DNA of 64,000 bases. It comes from an uncultured Bacteroidales bacterium. GTDB lineage: Bacteria > Bacteroidota > Bacteroidia > Bacteroidales > Bacteroidaceae. This document shows positions 1-8,246 of the stretch, piece after piece. The stretch is taken from the NCBI GenBank assembly GCA_902778625.1, contig CACYYM010000007.1:1-64000 (forward strand). The letters are read 5' to 3'. Under the pieces are notes generated by a model. That model was not told the origin of the DNA. It made no database searches and saw nothing but the letters and a program-made list of their open reading frames with translations. Made by a program: the position numbers and the translations under genes. Every line of letters starts with the position of its first letter. Within the stretch, counting starts at the first letter, position 1.

Positions 1-1
1 C

Positions 2-766
2 GGCTCGGAAATAAATGACCTGACACTCTATGTGCTGAAGGACTGCAAAGCTGCCTACATGGCTCATAACGTCTGGAAGAACTTCGGCAACATTGTCGAG
101 TTGCCCTACCACTTCCAGGAGGGCAAAGTCTTCTACGCCATCACAGGTGCCAACACAGTAAGCGTCGTCCACCGCAACCCCAGCTACAATAGCTATTGGG
201 GACAAGTCACCATCCCTTCAACAGTCAAGCACAAAGGCACCACCTATACTGTCACCGAGATAGGCAATGTGGCCTTCCTCAGCAGCTCACAGCTGACAAG
301 GGTAATCATCCCCTCGACGGTAACGAGAATCGGCAACCGCAGCTTCAAGGACTGTCCTATGCTGACGAGCATCACCATCCCCGAAAATGTGACGAGTATC
401 GGCACGATGTGCTTCAATGGCTGCGACACTTTGACCGACATCACTTGCCTGTCAAGAACGCCTCCCTCCATCTTGTACGACACCTTTACTGAAAGTCACT
501 ATCAGGGAGCAAACCTCTATGTTCCGAGTGGCTGCGAGAGTGCTTACAGGTTTGCCAATGTCTGGGAACTGTTCAGTGATGTTTTCGAACTGCCAGCTCA
601 AAAGGGCGACACAAACCTTGATGGAGCTGTCGACATTGCCGATGTGACGGCAGTGCTGAGTGCTATGGCAAACGGCCTGAACGACGACCAATACAAGGTT
701 AATGACGACGATGTGGTCGACATAGCCGACGTGACAGCCATCCTGACCATCATGGCGGGGCAGTGA
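2..766 (+). CDS. BspA-like leucine-rich repeat surface protein with dockerin-like C-terminus (5' end outside window)
   Basis: The reading frame is open from base 2, so the gene starts before the window and 254 codons are visible. The visible part has repeats of the BspA/LRR_5 type (TEIGNVAFLSSSQLTRVIIPS, then TSIGTMCFNGCDTLTDI) and two LYVP-type strands that usually follow such repeats. The last 50 residues hold two DxNxDGxVDIADVTAxL-like segments (DTNLDGAVDIADVTAVL and a second ending VVDIADVTAIL), which resemble a type I dockerin pair. BspA-like proteins are exported and often bind host or matrix ligands; the specific ligand cannot be told. GTG at 32 is inside the repeat and is not the true start. 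The gene converges on the SusE-like gene across a shared terminator. Confidence 0.85.
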   Translation, partial: GSEINDLTLYVLKDCKAAYMAHNVWKNFGNIVELPYHFQEGKVFYAITGANTVSVVHRNPSYNSYWGQVTIPSTVKHKGTTYTVTEIGNVAFLSSSQLTRVIIPSTVTRIGNRSFKDCPMLTSITIPENVTSIGTMCFNGCDTLTDITCLSRTPPSILYDTFTESHYQGANLYVPSGCESAYRFANVWELFSDVFELPAQKGDTNLDGAVDIADVTAVLSAMANGLNDDQYKVNDDDVVDIADVTAILTIMAGQ

Positions 767-810
767 GAGTTAAGAGTTAAGGAAATAAGAGAATAAGAAA
801 TAGATTCAAC

Positions 811-842
811 AAGCCCCGCTAACGAACTGGTTGGCGGGGCTT
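811..842. terminator. bidirectional intrinsic terminator
   Basis: A 9-bp perfect stem AAGCCCCGC/GCGGGGCTT is extended inward by CTAAC/GTTGG-type pairs, leaving a 6-nt loop. It lies between two convergent genes, 45 bases after one stop and 5 bases from the other, so it can serve both. Confidence 0.85.
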
Positions 843-846
843 ATTG

Positions 847-1737
847 TTATTTAATAATGACTTTGCGGCCGTCTTTTATGTAGATTCCTTTGACTGGATG
901 CTCGACTTTGCGACCGCTTAAGTCGAACCAGTCGCCATTTGATGATTTATCATTTGGGACTTCATCAATGGCAGTTGGGCTGCCAGCGGAAGGTGCTGCT
1001 CCAAGATATTCGGCCTGAACGGTCTCGCGAAAGACATCGACACGGATGTGATAGTAACCCTCTTGGCGTACGTTCCATTTATTGTCGCCGATGCCTCCCG
1101 TAAGCAATTGGGTGCTGCCAAGGATGTCTTCGTCTTGCGAGAAAGGATGCAAGGCTTTTGGCTCCCAAGCGTTCTGTCCGAGGAACTTGAAGCGGCGTGG
1201 TTCGCCAAACTCTGGGCGTTCCTTGAGTTCGCCTGTCCAGTCCCAAGTGCAGACTTCATCTTCGTCGCGAGTAAAAGGCAGGAAGGTGTACGTCACCCAT
1301 CCACATTCGGTTGCGCCTCCCACAATGAAAAGTTCGTTCCAAGGGCGGAAAAGCTCACCAGTCAGGGTCTTGGCATTGAGGTCGATGGTGATGCGATAGA
1401 CGTCTTCCGTCAGAGGCACAGTCCAAAAGCTTGCCAAAGAGTCGCGAGCTGTGGCAATCGTGAAGGGCGTAGGATTCGTAACGGCGTAGGCATCTTCGTA
1501 TGTTGGTTTGAGAAAGCGCACAAGGCTGGCCGACGTACTTTCCTTATTGCAGAAGCGAAGCGTGCCTCCCTCGATGAGACGTCCGGTATATTTGAACTGC
1601 TTGTTTGGGAACGGCGTCAGTTCCTGAATGCCTCCTGGCACAGCAGTCCCGATTGCCCAGTAACGGTCTTGAGCCATTAGACATTGACCGTTGAACATTG
1701 ACCATTGAAGAAACAGGATAAGCAAGAGGCGTTTCAT
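847..1737 (-). CDS. SusE/SusF-like outer-surface glycan-binding protein with secretion tail
   Basis: The 296-residue protein has a signal peptide and two related modules. The first starts at about residue 25 (YWAIGTAVPGG) and the second at about residue 137 (LFIVGGATECGW); both follow the SusE/SusF pattern of a carbohydrate-binding beta-sandwich. The last 30 residues (DLSGRKV ... KGIYIKDGRKVIIK) match a type IX-type sorting tail, so the protein is probably placed on the cell surface. No lipobox cysteine is evident. Its ATG overlaps the stop of the GH31 frame by 4 bases (ATGA), so the two were made as one unit before GH31 was split. No SusC/SusD pair is nearby. The signal-peptide region is encoded by heptad repeats. 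Confidence 0.7.
   Translation of the reverse strand: MKRLLLILFLQWSMFNGQCLMAQDRYWAIGTAVPGGIQELTPFPNKQFKYTGRLIEGGTLRFCNKESTSASLVRFLKPTYEDAYAVTNPTPFTIATARDSLASFWTVPLTEDVYRITIDLNAKTLTGELFRPWNELFIVGGATECGWVTYTFLPFTRDEDEVCTWDWTGELKERPEFGEPRRFKFLGQNAWEPKALHPFSQDEDILGSTQLLTGGIGDNKWNVRQEGYYHIRVDVFRETVQAEYLGAAPSAGSPTAIDEVPNDKSSNGDWFDLSGRKVEHPVKGIYIKDGRKVIIK
1675..1709. repeat. heptanucleotide run inside a signal-peptide coding region
   Basis: Five near-identical heptads (cattgac/cgttgaa/cattgaa type) form part of the hydrophobic region of the SusE/F-like protein. The same kind of heptad run is otherwise seen between genes in this window. Confidence 0.7.
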
Positions 1738-3489
1738 GGCTTGTAGGGATTAAGGATTTTCTTACCGCTTTGAATGTAAATACCTCGGGGCAGTTTATGA
1801 TTTGACAAATTCATGCCGCTGAGGTCAAAGACATCATTTTGAATTTTGAATTTTGAATTTTGAATTGCCTCGATGCCTGTGTCCTTCTCCTTGACGTTGA
1901 TAATAATGGCATTGGAGCAAGGACGAGAGGAGACGTTGACGGTCAAGCGACGCAGTTGCGCATCGTAGGTCCAGTCGGTTGTTTCCTCTCCATTGATGTA
2001 GATATTGCTTGGCTCTTCAATCGAGAAGAAGACCGCTTGCCAAGCACGCTCCTGGAGCATCCCCTCGTAGCTGCCTTCACGAGCATTGATGGTAAGCAAC
2101 GTGCCTTCTGCGGAGTGCGTTTGCGTGAAGAGGGTTGTGGCGAACTCGCCATCCTTATAGGCTTCACTGTCGCCTTGGTCCTCATAAAGTGTGCCTTCGC
2201 CGTCGGCACCAGGGATAACCCAAAGCACGAGGGAAGACGGTTCGGCTTTCAGATGCGAAAGAGGAGGATTGCAGGGAATGATGCTGCCCAGGCGGATGAA
2301 GTAGGGAATCTCGTCCAGCCCGTATTGGTCCGTGATAGTCTGGTCCCCTGGGCATATCCTGTTGCGGCACATATCAAACCACAGACCTTGTGGCAGCCAA
2401 GTCTTGCGCTCGCTTGTGCCATCGCTGCATGATGGGGTAGAGATGGGCGAAACGAGGATGTCGTCGCCAAAGAGGTACTCGTCCTCGACCGTATAGGCTT
2501 TGTTCTCTTCGGGCCATTCGTAGTAGAGAGGACGGCAAATAGAAACGCCTGTGTCGTAGGCTTGCCGAGCTGCACTGTATATATAAGGTACGAGGGTGTA
2601 GCGAAGTTTGAAGGCTTCCCTTTGAAGGTCGAGGTTCGAGAACTTCCAGATGCGACGTTCGCAACTGCTTTGGCTGGAGCCATGTGTGCGGAAGATGGGT
2701 TGGAAGACGCAGAACTGCATCCATCTCAACACGAGTTCCGGGTCGGTGCTGACATTATTGGGCTGCAGATATCCGCCGCCGTCGTGTCCCCAATAGCCGA
2801 AGCAGACGTTGGCAGCTGTGGCTGTGACGTAGCTCTCGAACTGCAAGGTGCCGTATGTGGCGAAGGTGTCGCCCGAGAAGCCGATGGGGTAGCGGTGGCT
2901 TCCCATTCCGCCCCAACGATGGAAGATGACGGGGCGTCGGTCTGTTCGGTTGAGCCGCATGTCGTTGTAGAAGACGTGGTTGAGCCAAAATGTCTGGCCG
3001 AGTCCAGCGATGTAGCTGCTTGTGAGGTCTTGTTGCCAGTCGAGCCACCAGAAGTCGACGCCCTGCCGTTCCCTGACGCGCATCAGGTTCTTGAAGAATG
3101 AGCGATAGAACGTGGAGTCTTCGAGCTGCCAAGGTATGGTCGTGACGCTTGCGTCGAGCCCCATTTCGTTTCGAATCTTGGCGAAGTTCTCGTCGCTGGA
3201 ACCGATGCCGTCGGCAGGATGAAGGTTGAGGGCCGTCTTCGTGTTGTGCGTGTGCATCCAGTTAAGAAGAGTGGCGGGTTGGGGGAAGAGCGACTTGTTC
3301 CACGTCCATCCCGTCCAGGAGTTCTGATGCCAGTCGCAGTCAATCATAAGTACATCATGCGGCACATCATTATTCTCCATGTCCCTAATTAACTGCTGGA
3401 TGTCGTATTGCGAATAAGCCTGATACTTGCTATACCAGTAGCCAAACATGTACTTTGGCGGGAGAGGCTGTCGGCCAGCTATGCAGACA
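1734..3489 (-). pseudogene. GH31 alpha-glycosidase, C-terminal (catalytic) part of a split gene
   Basis: From IAGRQPLPPKYMFGYWYSKY onward this is the GH31 barrel, followed by the DUF5110-like sandwich and a sorting tail (DLSG ... RGIYIQSGKK). The nucleophile motif WWLDWQQD and the general-acid region GFSGDT are both present. There is no start codon or signal peptide of its own: upstream of the conserved IAGRQ the open frame runs into antisense sequence of an unrelated secretion-tail fragment. The missing N-terminal sandwich is found in the same orientation 2.9 kb away, ending exactly where this begins. GH31 enzymes act on alpha-glucosides or alpha-xylosides; this copy is probably inactive. 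A heptad run (1837-1866) encodes the linker IQNSKFKIQN before the tail. Confidence 0.85.
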
Positions 3490-3708
3490 TTAGAGAAAGT
3501 GACCTTCTCGGACGATGCCGTTTCGGTTGAGTCCATCACCATCCGCGAAAAGGACTGCCTAACGGTAGCCATCTACGACCTCTCGGGCAAACTCGTACGC
3601 AAGTATGCTGCCCGCGAAGGCGCTGCTACAGTCGATCTATCCGCTCTGCCCAAGGGCACTTACGTCGTAAAGGACGGAAAGCGAACATACAAAGTACTGA
3701 AGCGCTAA
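3490..3708 (+). pseudogene. orphan type IX-type sorting tail (3' fragment of a lost gene)
   Basis: About 70 codons read LEKVTFSDD ... VAIYDLSGKLVRKY ... LPKGTYVVKDGKRTYKVLKR, a complete C-terminal sorting domain with nothing in front of it. The frame's only upstream ATGs lie at the junction or inside antisense GH31 sequence, so it has no proper start. The cargo domain was lost when the segment moved, or the join is an assembly error. It runs towards the isomerase gene. Confidence 0.65.
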
Positions 3709-3786
3709 CCCGCCTCAAGGTTTTGCAAAACCCGCCTCAAAATCTTGCAAGACCCGCCTCAAAATTCTGCAAGACCCGCCTCTACT
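3709..3786. repeat. 22-bp tandem array (three cores, four linkers)
   Basis: Linker CCCGCCTCAAAA-type (12 bp) alternates with 10-bp inverted-repeat cores TTTTGCAAAA (3721), TCTTGCAAGA (3743) and TTCTGCAAGA (3765), an exact 22-bp step. Two of the three cores are perfect palindromes of different sequence. The array runs between two convergent 3' ends and the last unit overlaps the stop codon of the isomerase gene. Confidence 0.85.
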
Positions 3787-4633
3787 TGAGCACCTCCTCC
3801 GAGAGGGACTCGAAGTACTGGAGGGATTTGCGGATGTCTGGTACCGAGTTTAGCCAGTTGGCCTCGTATTCCACAGCGAGATAACCCTTCCATTTCATAT
3901 CGCGGAGGTGCTGGAGAATCTGCTTCAGCTTGAGGCAGCCCGTGCCCCAGATGACATCCGTCTGCTCGGCCTCGCCCTCGCGCTTCGGTGCGATATCCTT
4001 GAAGTGGAAGGTTATCAGGCGGTCCCCCACCCTGCGCAGGCACTCCATCTCGTCCAGCCCCTGACGGTTCCAGTGGCCGATATCGGCACAGCTGCCAATT
4101 CCCCGGGCGCGGTTCTGGATGAGCTGCATCAGGACATCGGGGTTCCAATAAGTGGAGGGACGGGGATGATTATGAACGGCAACCTTGATGCCATACTTGC
4201 GGGAAAGGGTTTCCACAATGTCCCAATCCTCGGGGTTCGGCTCGCAAGTGACGTACTCCAGCTTCATAGACTTAGCCATCTGGAAGAACTTGTTCCAGCC
4301 CGCCTCGTTGTCGGACACGAAGACTCCCGACCCCACAATCTTCACTCCGCGGCGCGAGGCATCCTGGCGAATGCGTTTCAGCGTTGCGGCATCCAGGTCG
4401 GGACCGAAGGAGAGGTCGCCATATCCCTCGCCCAACTTATGGCCGGGATAGACTTCGATGTATTTGATGCCCAGCTCCTGGCACTTGTCGAGTGCTTCCT
4501 GGAGGCTGAACTGGTGGAAGGTGTAGGACTGGACGGCTATCTTCCAACCAGCCTTCTCGGCCTTCGTCTTAGCCTGAAGGCCTGTACTTAGGGCCATCAT
4601 CAGGCCGCAGAACAAGAAAAGTTTCTTTATCAT
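3782..4633 (-). CDS. secreted sugar isomerase/epimerase-type TIM barrel
   Basis: The 283-residue protein starts with a signal peptide (MIKKLFLFCGLMMALSTGLQA) and continues as a xylose-isomerase-like TIM barrel: WKIAVQSYTF, YIEVYPG, VAVHNHP, GSCADIGHW, TFHFKD and LAVEYEAN are the expected strand ends and metal-site residues (E, H, D, H, E). I chose ATG 4633; an in-frame TTG 15 bases upstream would spoil the signal peptide. It follows the oxidoreductase gene after 60 bases on the same strand. Secreted pairs of this kind have been linked to 3-keto-glycoside breakdown, where an oxidoreductase oxidises C3 of a sugar and an isomerase-like protein eliminates the glycosidic bond. Whether this pair does so is inference. 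Confidence 0.75.
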   Translation of the reverse strand: MIKKLFLFCGLMMALSTGLQAKTKAEKAGWKIAVQSYTFHQFSLQEALDKCQELGIKYIEVYPGHKLGEGYGDLSFGPDLDAATLKRIRQDASRRGVKIVGSGVFVSDNEAGWNKFFQMAKSMKLEYVTCEPNPEDWDIVETLSRKYGIKVAVHNHPRPSTYWNPDVLMQLIQNRARGIGSCADIGHWNRQGLDEMECLRRVGDRLITFHFKDIAPKREGEAEQTDVIWGTGCLKLKQILQHLRDMKWKGYLAVEYEANWLNSVPDIRKSLQYFESLSEEVLK

Positions 4634-4640
4634 AAGAGGA

Positions 4641-4691
4641 AAGTTCAAGGGTTCAAGGGTTCAAGGTGCAAAGTTCAAGGTGCAAGGGTGC
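4641..4691. repeat. heptanucleotide run between two operon genes
   Basis: Seven heptads of the gttcaag/gtgcaag type fill almost the whole spacer between the oxidoreductase stop and the isomerase start. The spacer shows nothing else. Confidence 0.75.
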
Positions 4692-4693
4692 GA

Positions 4694-6214
4694 TTAGTCT
4701 TTGGGCATATCGGGCAGCGAGTAGCCGTTGTGATAGGTATGCTTAACCCATTCCTCGGCCATTTCGCGGGCATTGAAGTCGGCAAAGCGGCGGTCGAAGC
4801 GCGGGTCGCCGTCTATGACGCTGAATGCATCGTAGTTCACAATCTTTATCTTGTCGTTCTCTGAAATATTGGTGAAGCGCATGTTCTGGCCGTCCCACTT
4901 GAGTTTGCGATGCAGACCGTAGAGGCCAGCCAGACGAACGGCAATAACGCCCATGTCCACCATCTCGGTGAAGGGACCTGAGAACTGGAAGTTGGAAGAG
5001 GCCTCGACGCGGTTCTCCGGACTTTCCTTGCAGGCCCGGATCCAATCCTGCTCGTGCGCATCGGTGCTCCAGATGTCGCCCGTGCCGCCCGGTACCCGGC
5101 GCAGGATGGGCGCAGGCTCTTTCCATCCCTCCATCTTCTTCTTGGGCAGCAGAGTGGGATTCATGCCGTAGCAGCCGGCCATGATCTTGCCTTTCGTGCC
5201 GATGAAGAGCAGACCGCCGTTCTCGTCGCCCATCATATCGCCGTCCTCCAGCTCTGCAGGACGGGGAGGCATCAGGCCGCCGTCGTACCAAGTCACCTTC
5301 ACCTCGGGCATCTTCACCTTACCCTTCTTCGGACGAGCCGGGAAGGTGTAGGTAATCATCTCGGCATAGGGCGCCGAATAGAGGTTGCTCAGCGTAGAGC
5401 TTGCCTCCACTTCGGTGGGGTAACCCAGGTCGAGTGCCCAGCAGATGGGGTCCATGATATGGCAGGCCATATCGCCCAGGGCACCTGTTCCGAAGTCGTA
5501 CCATCCGCGCCAGTTCCAGGGCAGATACACAGAATTGTAGGGACGTTTCAGGGCAGGGCCCAGCCAGAGGTCCCAGTCGAGCGTCTCGGGAACGGGCATC
5601 TCCTCGGTGGGCAGGTTCAGACCCTGGGGCCAAATGGGACGGTCCGTCCAGCAATGAACCTCTTTCACCTCGCCAATCTCGCCTGCCCAAATCCATTCCG
5701 CTATGCGACGGCACCAGTCGAAGGAGTTGCCCTGGTTGCCCATCTGGGTAGCTACGCGGTATTTCTTGGCCAGTTTGGCCAGCAGACGCGACTCATACAC
5801 CGAATGGGTGAGCGGCTTCTGGCAATAGACATGCTTGCCCAGCGTCATCGCATGGGCTGAGATGCAGGCATGAGTATGGTCGGGAGTAGCCACCAGGATG
5901 GCATCTATGTCCTTGCCCATCTGGTCGAACATCACGCGCCAGTCCTTGAAGCGACGGGCATTCGGATAGTCGCGGAAAGTCTTGTCGGCATATCTCCAAT
6001 CCACATCGCACAGGGCCACGATGTTCTCCGTGGCCATGTTCTTGAGGTTGCGCCGCCCTACTCCGCCGATACCGATACCGGCGATATTCAGTTTGTCACT
6101 TGGGGCTGTATGGCCAAAGCGCCGGCCGAGTACCGTGCCGGGCACAATCATCATGCCCAGGGTGGCTGCCCCGCTTGTCTTGATGAAACTCCGTCTGGAT
6201 ATGTTTTTGCTCAT
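4694..6214 (-). CDS. Tat-exported Gfo/Idh/MocA-family oxidoreductase
   Basis: The 506-residue protein begins with a twin-arginine signal (SRRSFIKTSGAATLG) and then a Rossmann fold (IAGIGIGGVGRRNL at about residue 44). CQKPLTHS at about 131 carries the lysine that is conserved in the family, and DMACHIMD at about 255 supplies the catalytic-type histidine. Tat export fits a folded protein that carries its NAD(P) cofactor to the periplasm. Family members of this length in Bacteroidetes act on sugars and glycosides. The neighbour is a secreted TIM-barrel isomerase, so together they may oxidise and open a glycoside outside the cytoplasm. The gene has its own promoter within the inserted segment. 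Confidence 0.85.
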   Translation of the reverse strand: MSKNISRRSFIKTSGAATLGMMIVPGTVLGRRFGHTAPSDKLNIAGIGIGGVGRRNLKNMATENIVALCDVDWRYADKTFRDYPNARRFKDWRVMFDQMGKDIDAILVATPDHTHACISAHAMTLGKHVYCQKPLTHSVYESRLLAKLAKKYRVATQMGNQGNSFDWCRRIAEWIWAGEIGEVKEVHCWTDRPIWPQGLNLPTEEMPVPETLDWDLWLGPALKRPYNSVYLPWNWRGWYDFGTGALGDMACHIMDPICWALDLGYPTEVEASSTLSNLYSAPYAEMITYTFPARPKKGKVKMPEVKVTWYDGGLMPPRPAELEDGDMMGDENGGLLFIGTKGKIMAGCYGMNPTLLPKKKMEGWKEPAPILRRVPGGTGDIWSTDAHEQDWIRACKESPENRVEASSNFQFSGPFTEMVDMGVIAVRLAGLYGLHRKLKWDGQNMRFTNISENDKIKIVNYDAFSVIDGDPRFDRRFADFNAREMAEEWVKHTYHNGYSLPDMPKD

Positions 6215-6245
6215 AGTATTTATATGAAATTGTGCTTTTGCTTGT

Positions 6246-6279
6246 CAAAAATACGCAATTTCCGGCTTACCCTTGCAAA
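6246..6279 (-). promoter_or_regulatory. promoter of the oxidoreductase-isomerase unit
   Basis: On the minus strand a -7 element TATTTTTG (6253-6246) lies 32 bases before the start codon, with TTTG (6279-6276) 22 nt further upstream. The spacing is slightly longer than the usual 19-21. Confidence 0.55.
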
Positions 6280-6355
6280 CAACCGCCAATTTTAACATTA
6301 AATTAACACAATTCGTTTCATCGGGCCTTATGTTGAGCTTATGTCGGGCCTGTGT

Positions 6356-7108
6356 TCATCCAATGTATGCTGGACAGTCGCCCAGGGCGTCCTTGTAGTC
6401 GTGCCCATAGCCGAAGAAGTACCAGTCGATGGCGTTGGCATCAAGAGGCGTGCCGACCCAGGGAATGCCGTCCACCTCTTTGTAAAACGGGAAGGAGCGG
6501 CTGCCGTCGCCACGCTTCGTACTGGGCGACTCATCGAGGATGGCCCAACCGTCGCGCGAGAGTAAGCCTTTTTCGAGTGAAACGCGATGTGTGTCGCCGA
6601 TGTTGCCGTCGAGGGTTCGCTGGGTACCAAGCAGATTGAGGGCGTCGTCTTTGCCCGGATACCAAAGGATTTGGCGTCCGTTCATTTCAAAGGTGATGCC
6701 CAGTATGCTGCTGTTCTTGTGTTGCTTTTGGATGCGCGAGCCGACCTTGTAGCGCAGGGTCAGGTAATCTGTGCGAATGATGAGATAGCCGTCCTCTTCA
6801 GTACATGTGAAGGCAGGAACGGGAAGACGACGATTGACGACAGCAAACGTGGCTCTGTCCTCGAAGAGGCTCGAGGTGCTGTACTGAATGCGGATGAGTC
6901 TTGGCGTGAGGATGGTGAAGCGTGCCCTGCCGCTCGTCACGACGGCTTCTTCCTGCGCCAAAGGATTCCACTCTTCTCTCGCGTTAATAAATAAGGTAAA
7001 GAAGAGGAAGAGAAAAAGAAAGAATATCCTCCCCCGTTCCCTCCCGAGGAGGGGTAAAGTACCTCCTTCGACCCTTTTTAAGGAGGGGTGAATGGGTGCG
7101 GATTCCAT
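6356..7108 (-). pseudogene. GH31 alpha-glycosidase, N-terminal part of a split gene
   Basis: The product carries the GH31 N-terminal sandwich (NPLAQEEAVVTSGRARFTIL, then RATFAVVNRRLPVP, then YFFGYGHDYKDALGD) and stops six codons after GHDYKDALGD. In intact GH31 proteins this motif is followed four or five residues later by AGRxPLPP, which is exactly where the downstream half begins. The ATG overlaps the DUF1573 stop by one base (TAATG). The first ~24 residues are encoded by a hairpin-rich intergenic-type repeat, and the real signal peptide is the FFLFLFLFFTLFINA stretch; no better start codon exists between them. Without the barrel it cannot be catalytic. Confidence 0.85.
7038..7086. repeat. 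REP-like double-hairpin element
   Basis: Two hairpins sit side by side: CCCTCC/GGAGGG with a 3-nt loop (7039-7053) and CCTCCTT/AAGGAGG with an 11-nt loop (7062-7086). The element lies between DUF1573 and GH31 but is read through as the first residues of the GH31 frame. Confidence 0.65.
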
Positions 7109-7548
7109 TATTCCATATTGCCTTCAATGGTGAGGCGAACCACCTCATTTATGGCGTTGGAGCGAATGGTGACAGTCTTCTGGAAGTGTCCGGGGAACTT
7201 GTCTGCTCCGTTGTAAGTCACATCGACTACGCCTTTCTCACCCGGCTTGACGGGTTCTCTTGTAAAGACAGGAATGGTGCATCCGCAACTTGCAAAGGCC
7301 TGATGGATGACGAGAGGAGCGGTTCCCGTATTGGTGAAGGGGAACTGGCAACGAACCACGGGGTCGTCCTTCGAGAACTTACCGAAGTCGTAACGAAGGG
7401 TGTCAAAAGTTATTTCTGCGTAGTTCTCTGCTTTCGTGGTAGCGACAGCCTTCACTTCGCTGACGTTAACTTTCTGTTTCAAGGTCTGTGCGTGAGCCTG
7501 CATACCGAAGAATGCAGCCAAAGCAAGTACAAGTATCTTTTTCATCAT
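7108..7548 (-). CDS. DUF1573 periplasmic protein
   Basis: The 146-residue protein has a signal peptide (MMKKILVLALAAFFGMQAHAQ). One DUF1573 domain follows: ITFDTLRYDFGKF, then FPFTNTGTAPLVIHQAFASCGCT and a GVVDVTYN strand. The SCGCT cysteine pair is typical of the family. DUF1573 domains are Ig-like folds common in Bacteroidetes; their role is not settled. The gene leads the old DUF1573-GH31-SusE/F unit and diverges from ruvC. Confidence 0.85.
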   Translation of the reverse strand: MMKKILVLALAAFFGMQAHAQTLKQKVNVSEVKAVATTKAENYAEITFDTLRYDFGKFSKDDPVVRCQFPFTNTGTAPLVIHQAFASCGCTIPVFTREPVKPGEKGVVDVTYNGADKFPGHFQKTVTIRSNAINEVVRLTIEGNME

Positions 7549-7576
7549 TTTGTAGTTTAATTCACACTTTGCTCTG

Positions 7577-7621
7577 CAAAGATATAAAAAGATTGGCGAA
7601 TAGAGATTAGAGATTAGAGAT
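7577..7621 (-). promoter_or_regulatory. DUF1573 promoter with heptad run over the -33 zone
   Basis: A -7 element TATCTTTG lies at 7584-7577 on the minus strand. A -33 element would be expected near 7604-7607, but that place is inside three perfect tagagat heptads (7601-7621). Confidence 0.6.
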
Positions 7622-7659
7622 TTTTTACGGAAAATGATGCTTTTTTGACATTTATTTCG

Positions 7660-7667
7660 TACTTTTG
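7660..7667 (+). promoter_or_regulatory. ruvC promoter -7 element
   Basis: TACTTTTG matches TAnnTTTG, 24 bases before the ATG. It includes the TTG that could be mistaken for a start codon, which argues for ATG 7692. No matching -33 TTTG is seen at the usual distance. Confidence 0.55.
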
Positions 7668-7691
7668 CACATTGAAAGGCAAGGAAACGAG

Positions 7692-8246
7692 ATGGAGCAA
7701 ATCATTCTTGGCATAGATCCGGGCACGAGTATCATGGGCTACGGCGTACTTCGAGTTGACGGAAAGAAGGCAGAGATGCTTGCTTTGGGCGTCATCGACC
7801 TGCGCAAGTTTGCCGACCCTTACCTCAAGCTCGGGCACATACACGAACGCGTTAGCAGCCTCATCGAGGGCTTCTTGCCTGATTGTATGGCCATCGAGGC
7901 GCCTTTCTTCGGCAAGAACATCCAGAGTATGCTGAAGCTTGGACGTGCTCAAGGTGTTGCCATTGCTGCTGCCATTCATCGGCAAGTGCCTATTACAGAG
8001 TATGCTCCATCGAAGATAAAGATGGCGATAACGGGCAACGGCAACGCGAGCAAGGAGCAGGTCGCTGATATGCTTCATCGTATGCTTCATGTCGAGAAAG
8101 AGGAGATGGGCAAGTTCCTCGATGCCTCCGACGCCCTTGGTGCTGCCTATTGCCATTTCCTGCAAATGGGCAAGCCCGAGAGCGACCATAAGTATCGCGG
8201 GTGGGCCGACTTTGTGAGGAAGAATAAAGACAGAGTCAATGATTAG
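7692..8246 (+). CDS. ruvC: RuvC, Holliday junction resolvase
   Basis: The 184-residue protein has the four acidic catalytic residues in place: D9 in GIDPGT, E69 in AIEAPFFGKN, and D144/D147 in DASDALG. RuvC cuts Holliday junctions symmetrically, guided by RuvAB, in recombination repair. ATG 7692 was chosen over an in-frame TTG 27 bases upstream because the latter falls inside the -7 promoter element. The gene overlaps the next by 8 bases, so the ABC protein is translationally coupled; there is no known functional link. Confidence 0.93.
   Translation: MEQIILGIDPGTSIMGYGVLRVDGKKAEMLALGVIDLRKFADPYLKLGHIHERVSSLIEGFLPDCMAIEAPFFGKNIQSMLKLGRAQGVAIAAAIHRQVPITEYAPSKIKMAITGNGNASKEQVADMLHRMLHVEKEEMGKFLDASDALGAAYCHFLQMGKPESDHKYRGWADFVRKNKDRVND

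Larger units (their letters stand above)
3490..6370. other. foreign segment inserted into the GH31 gene
   Basis: The two halves of one GH31 gene flank this stretch in the same orientation. It holds an orphan secretion tail, a 22-bp tandem array, a TIM-barrel isomerase and an oxidoreductase with its own promoter. Imperfect direct repeats sit at the two ends: TATGCAGACA at 3480-3489 and TATGCTGGACA at 6366-6376. No transposase, integrase or inverted ends are visible, so this looks like illegitimate recombination at short homology or a misassembly rather than a standard transposon. Confidence 0.7.

Noticed and set aside
3448..3489. ATG 3448 as start of the secretion-tail frame
   Set aside because: The first codons are antisense GH31 sequence, so the frame is a chance fusion across the junction.
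1734..3572. GH31 C-half as an intact 612-residue enzyme
   Set aside because: Its first ~28 codons are antisense to the tail fragment, it lacks signal peptide and N-terminal sandwich, and those are found 2.9 kb away.
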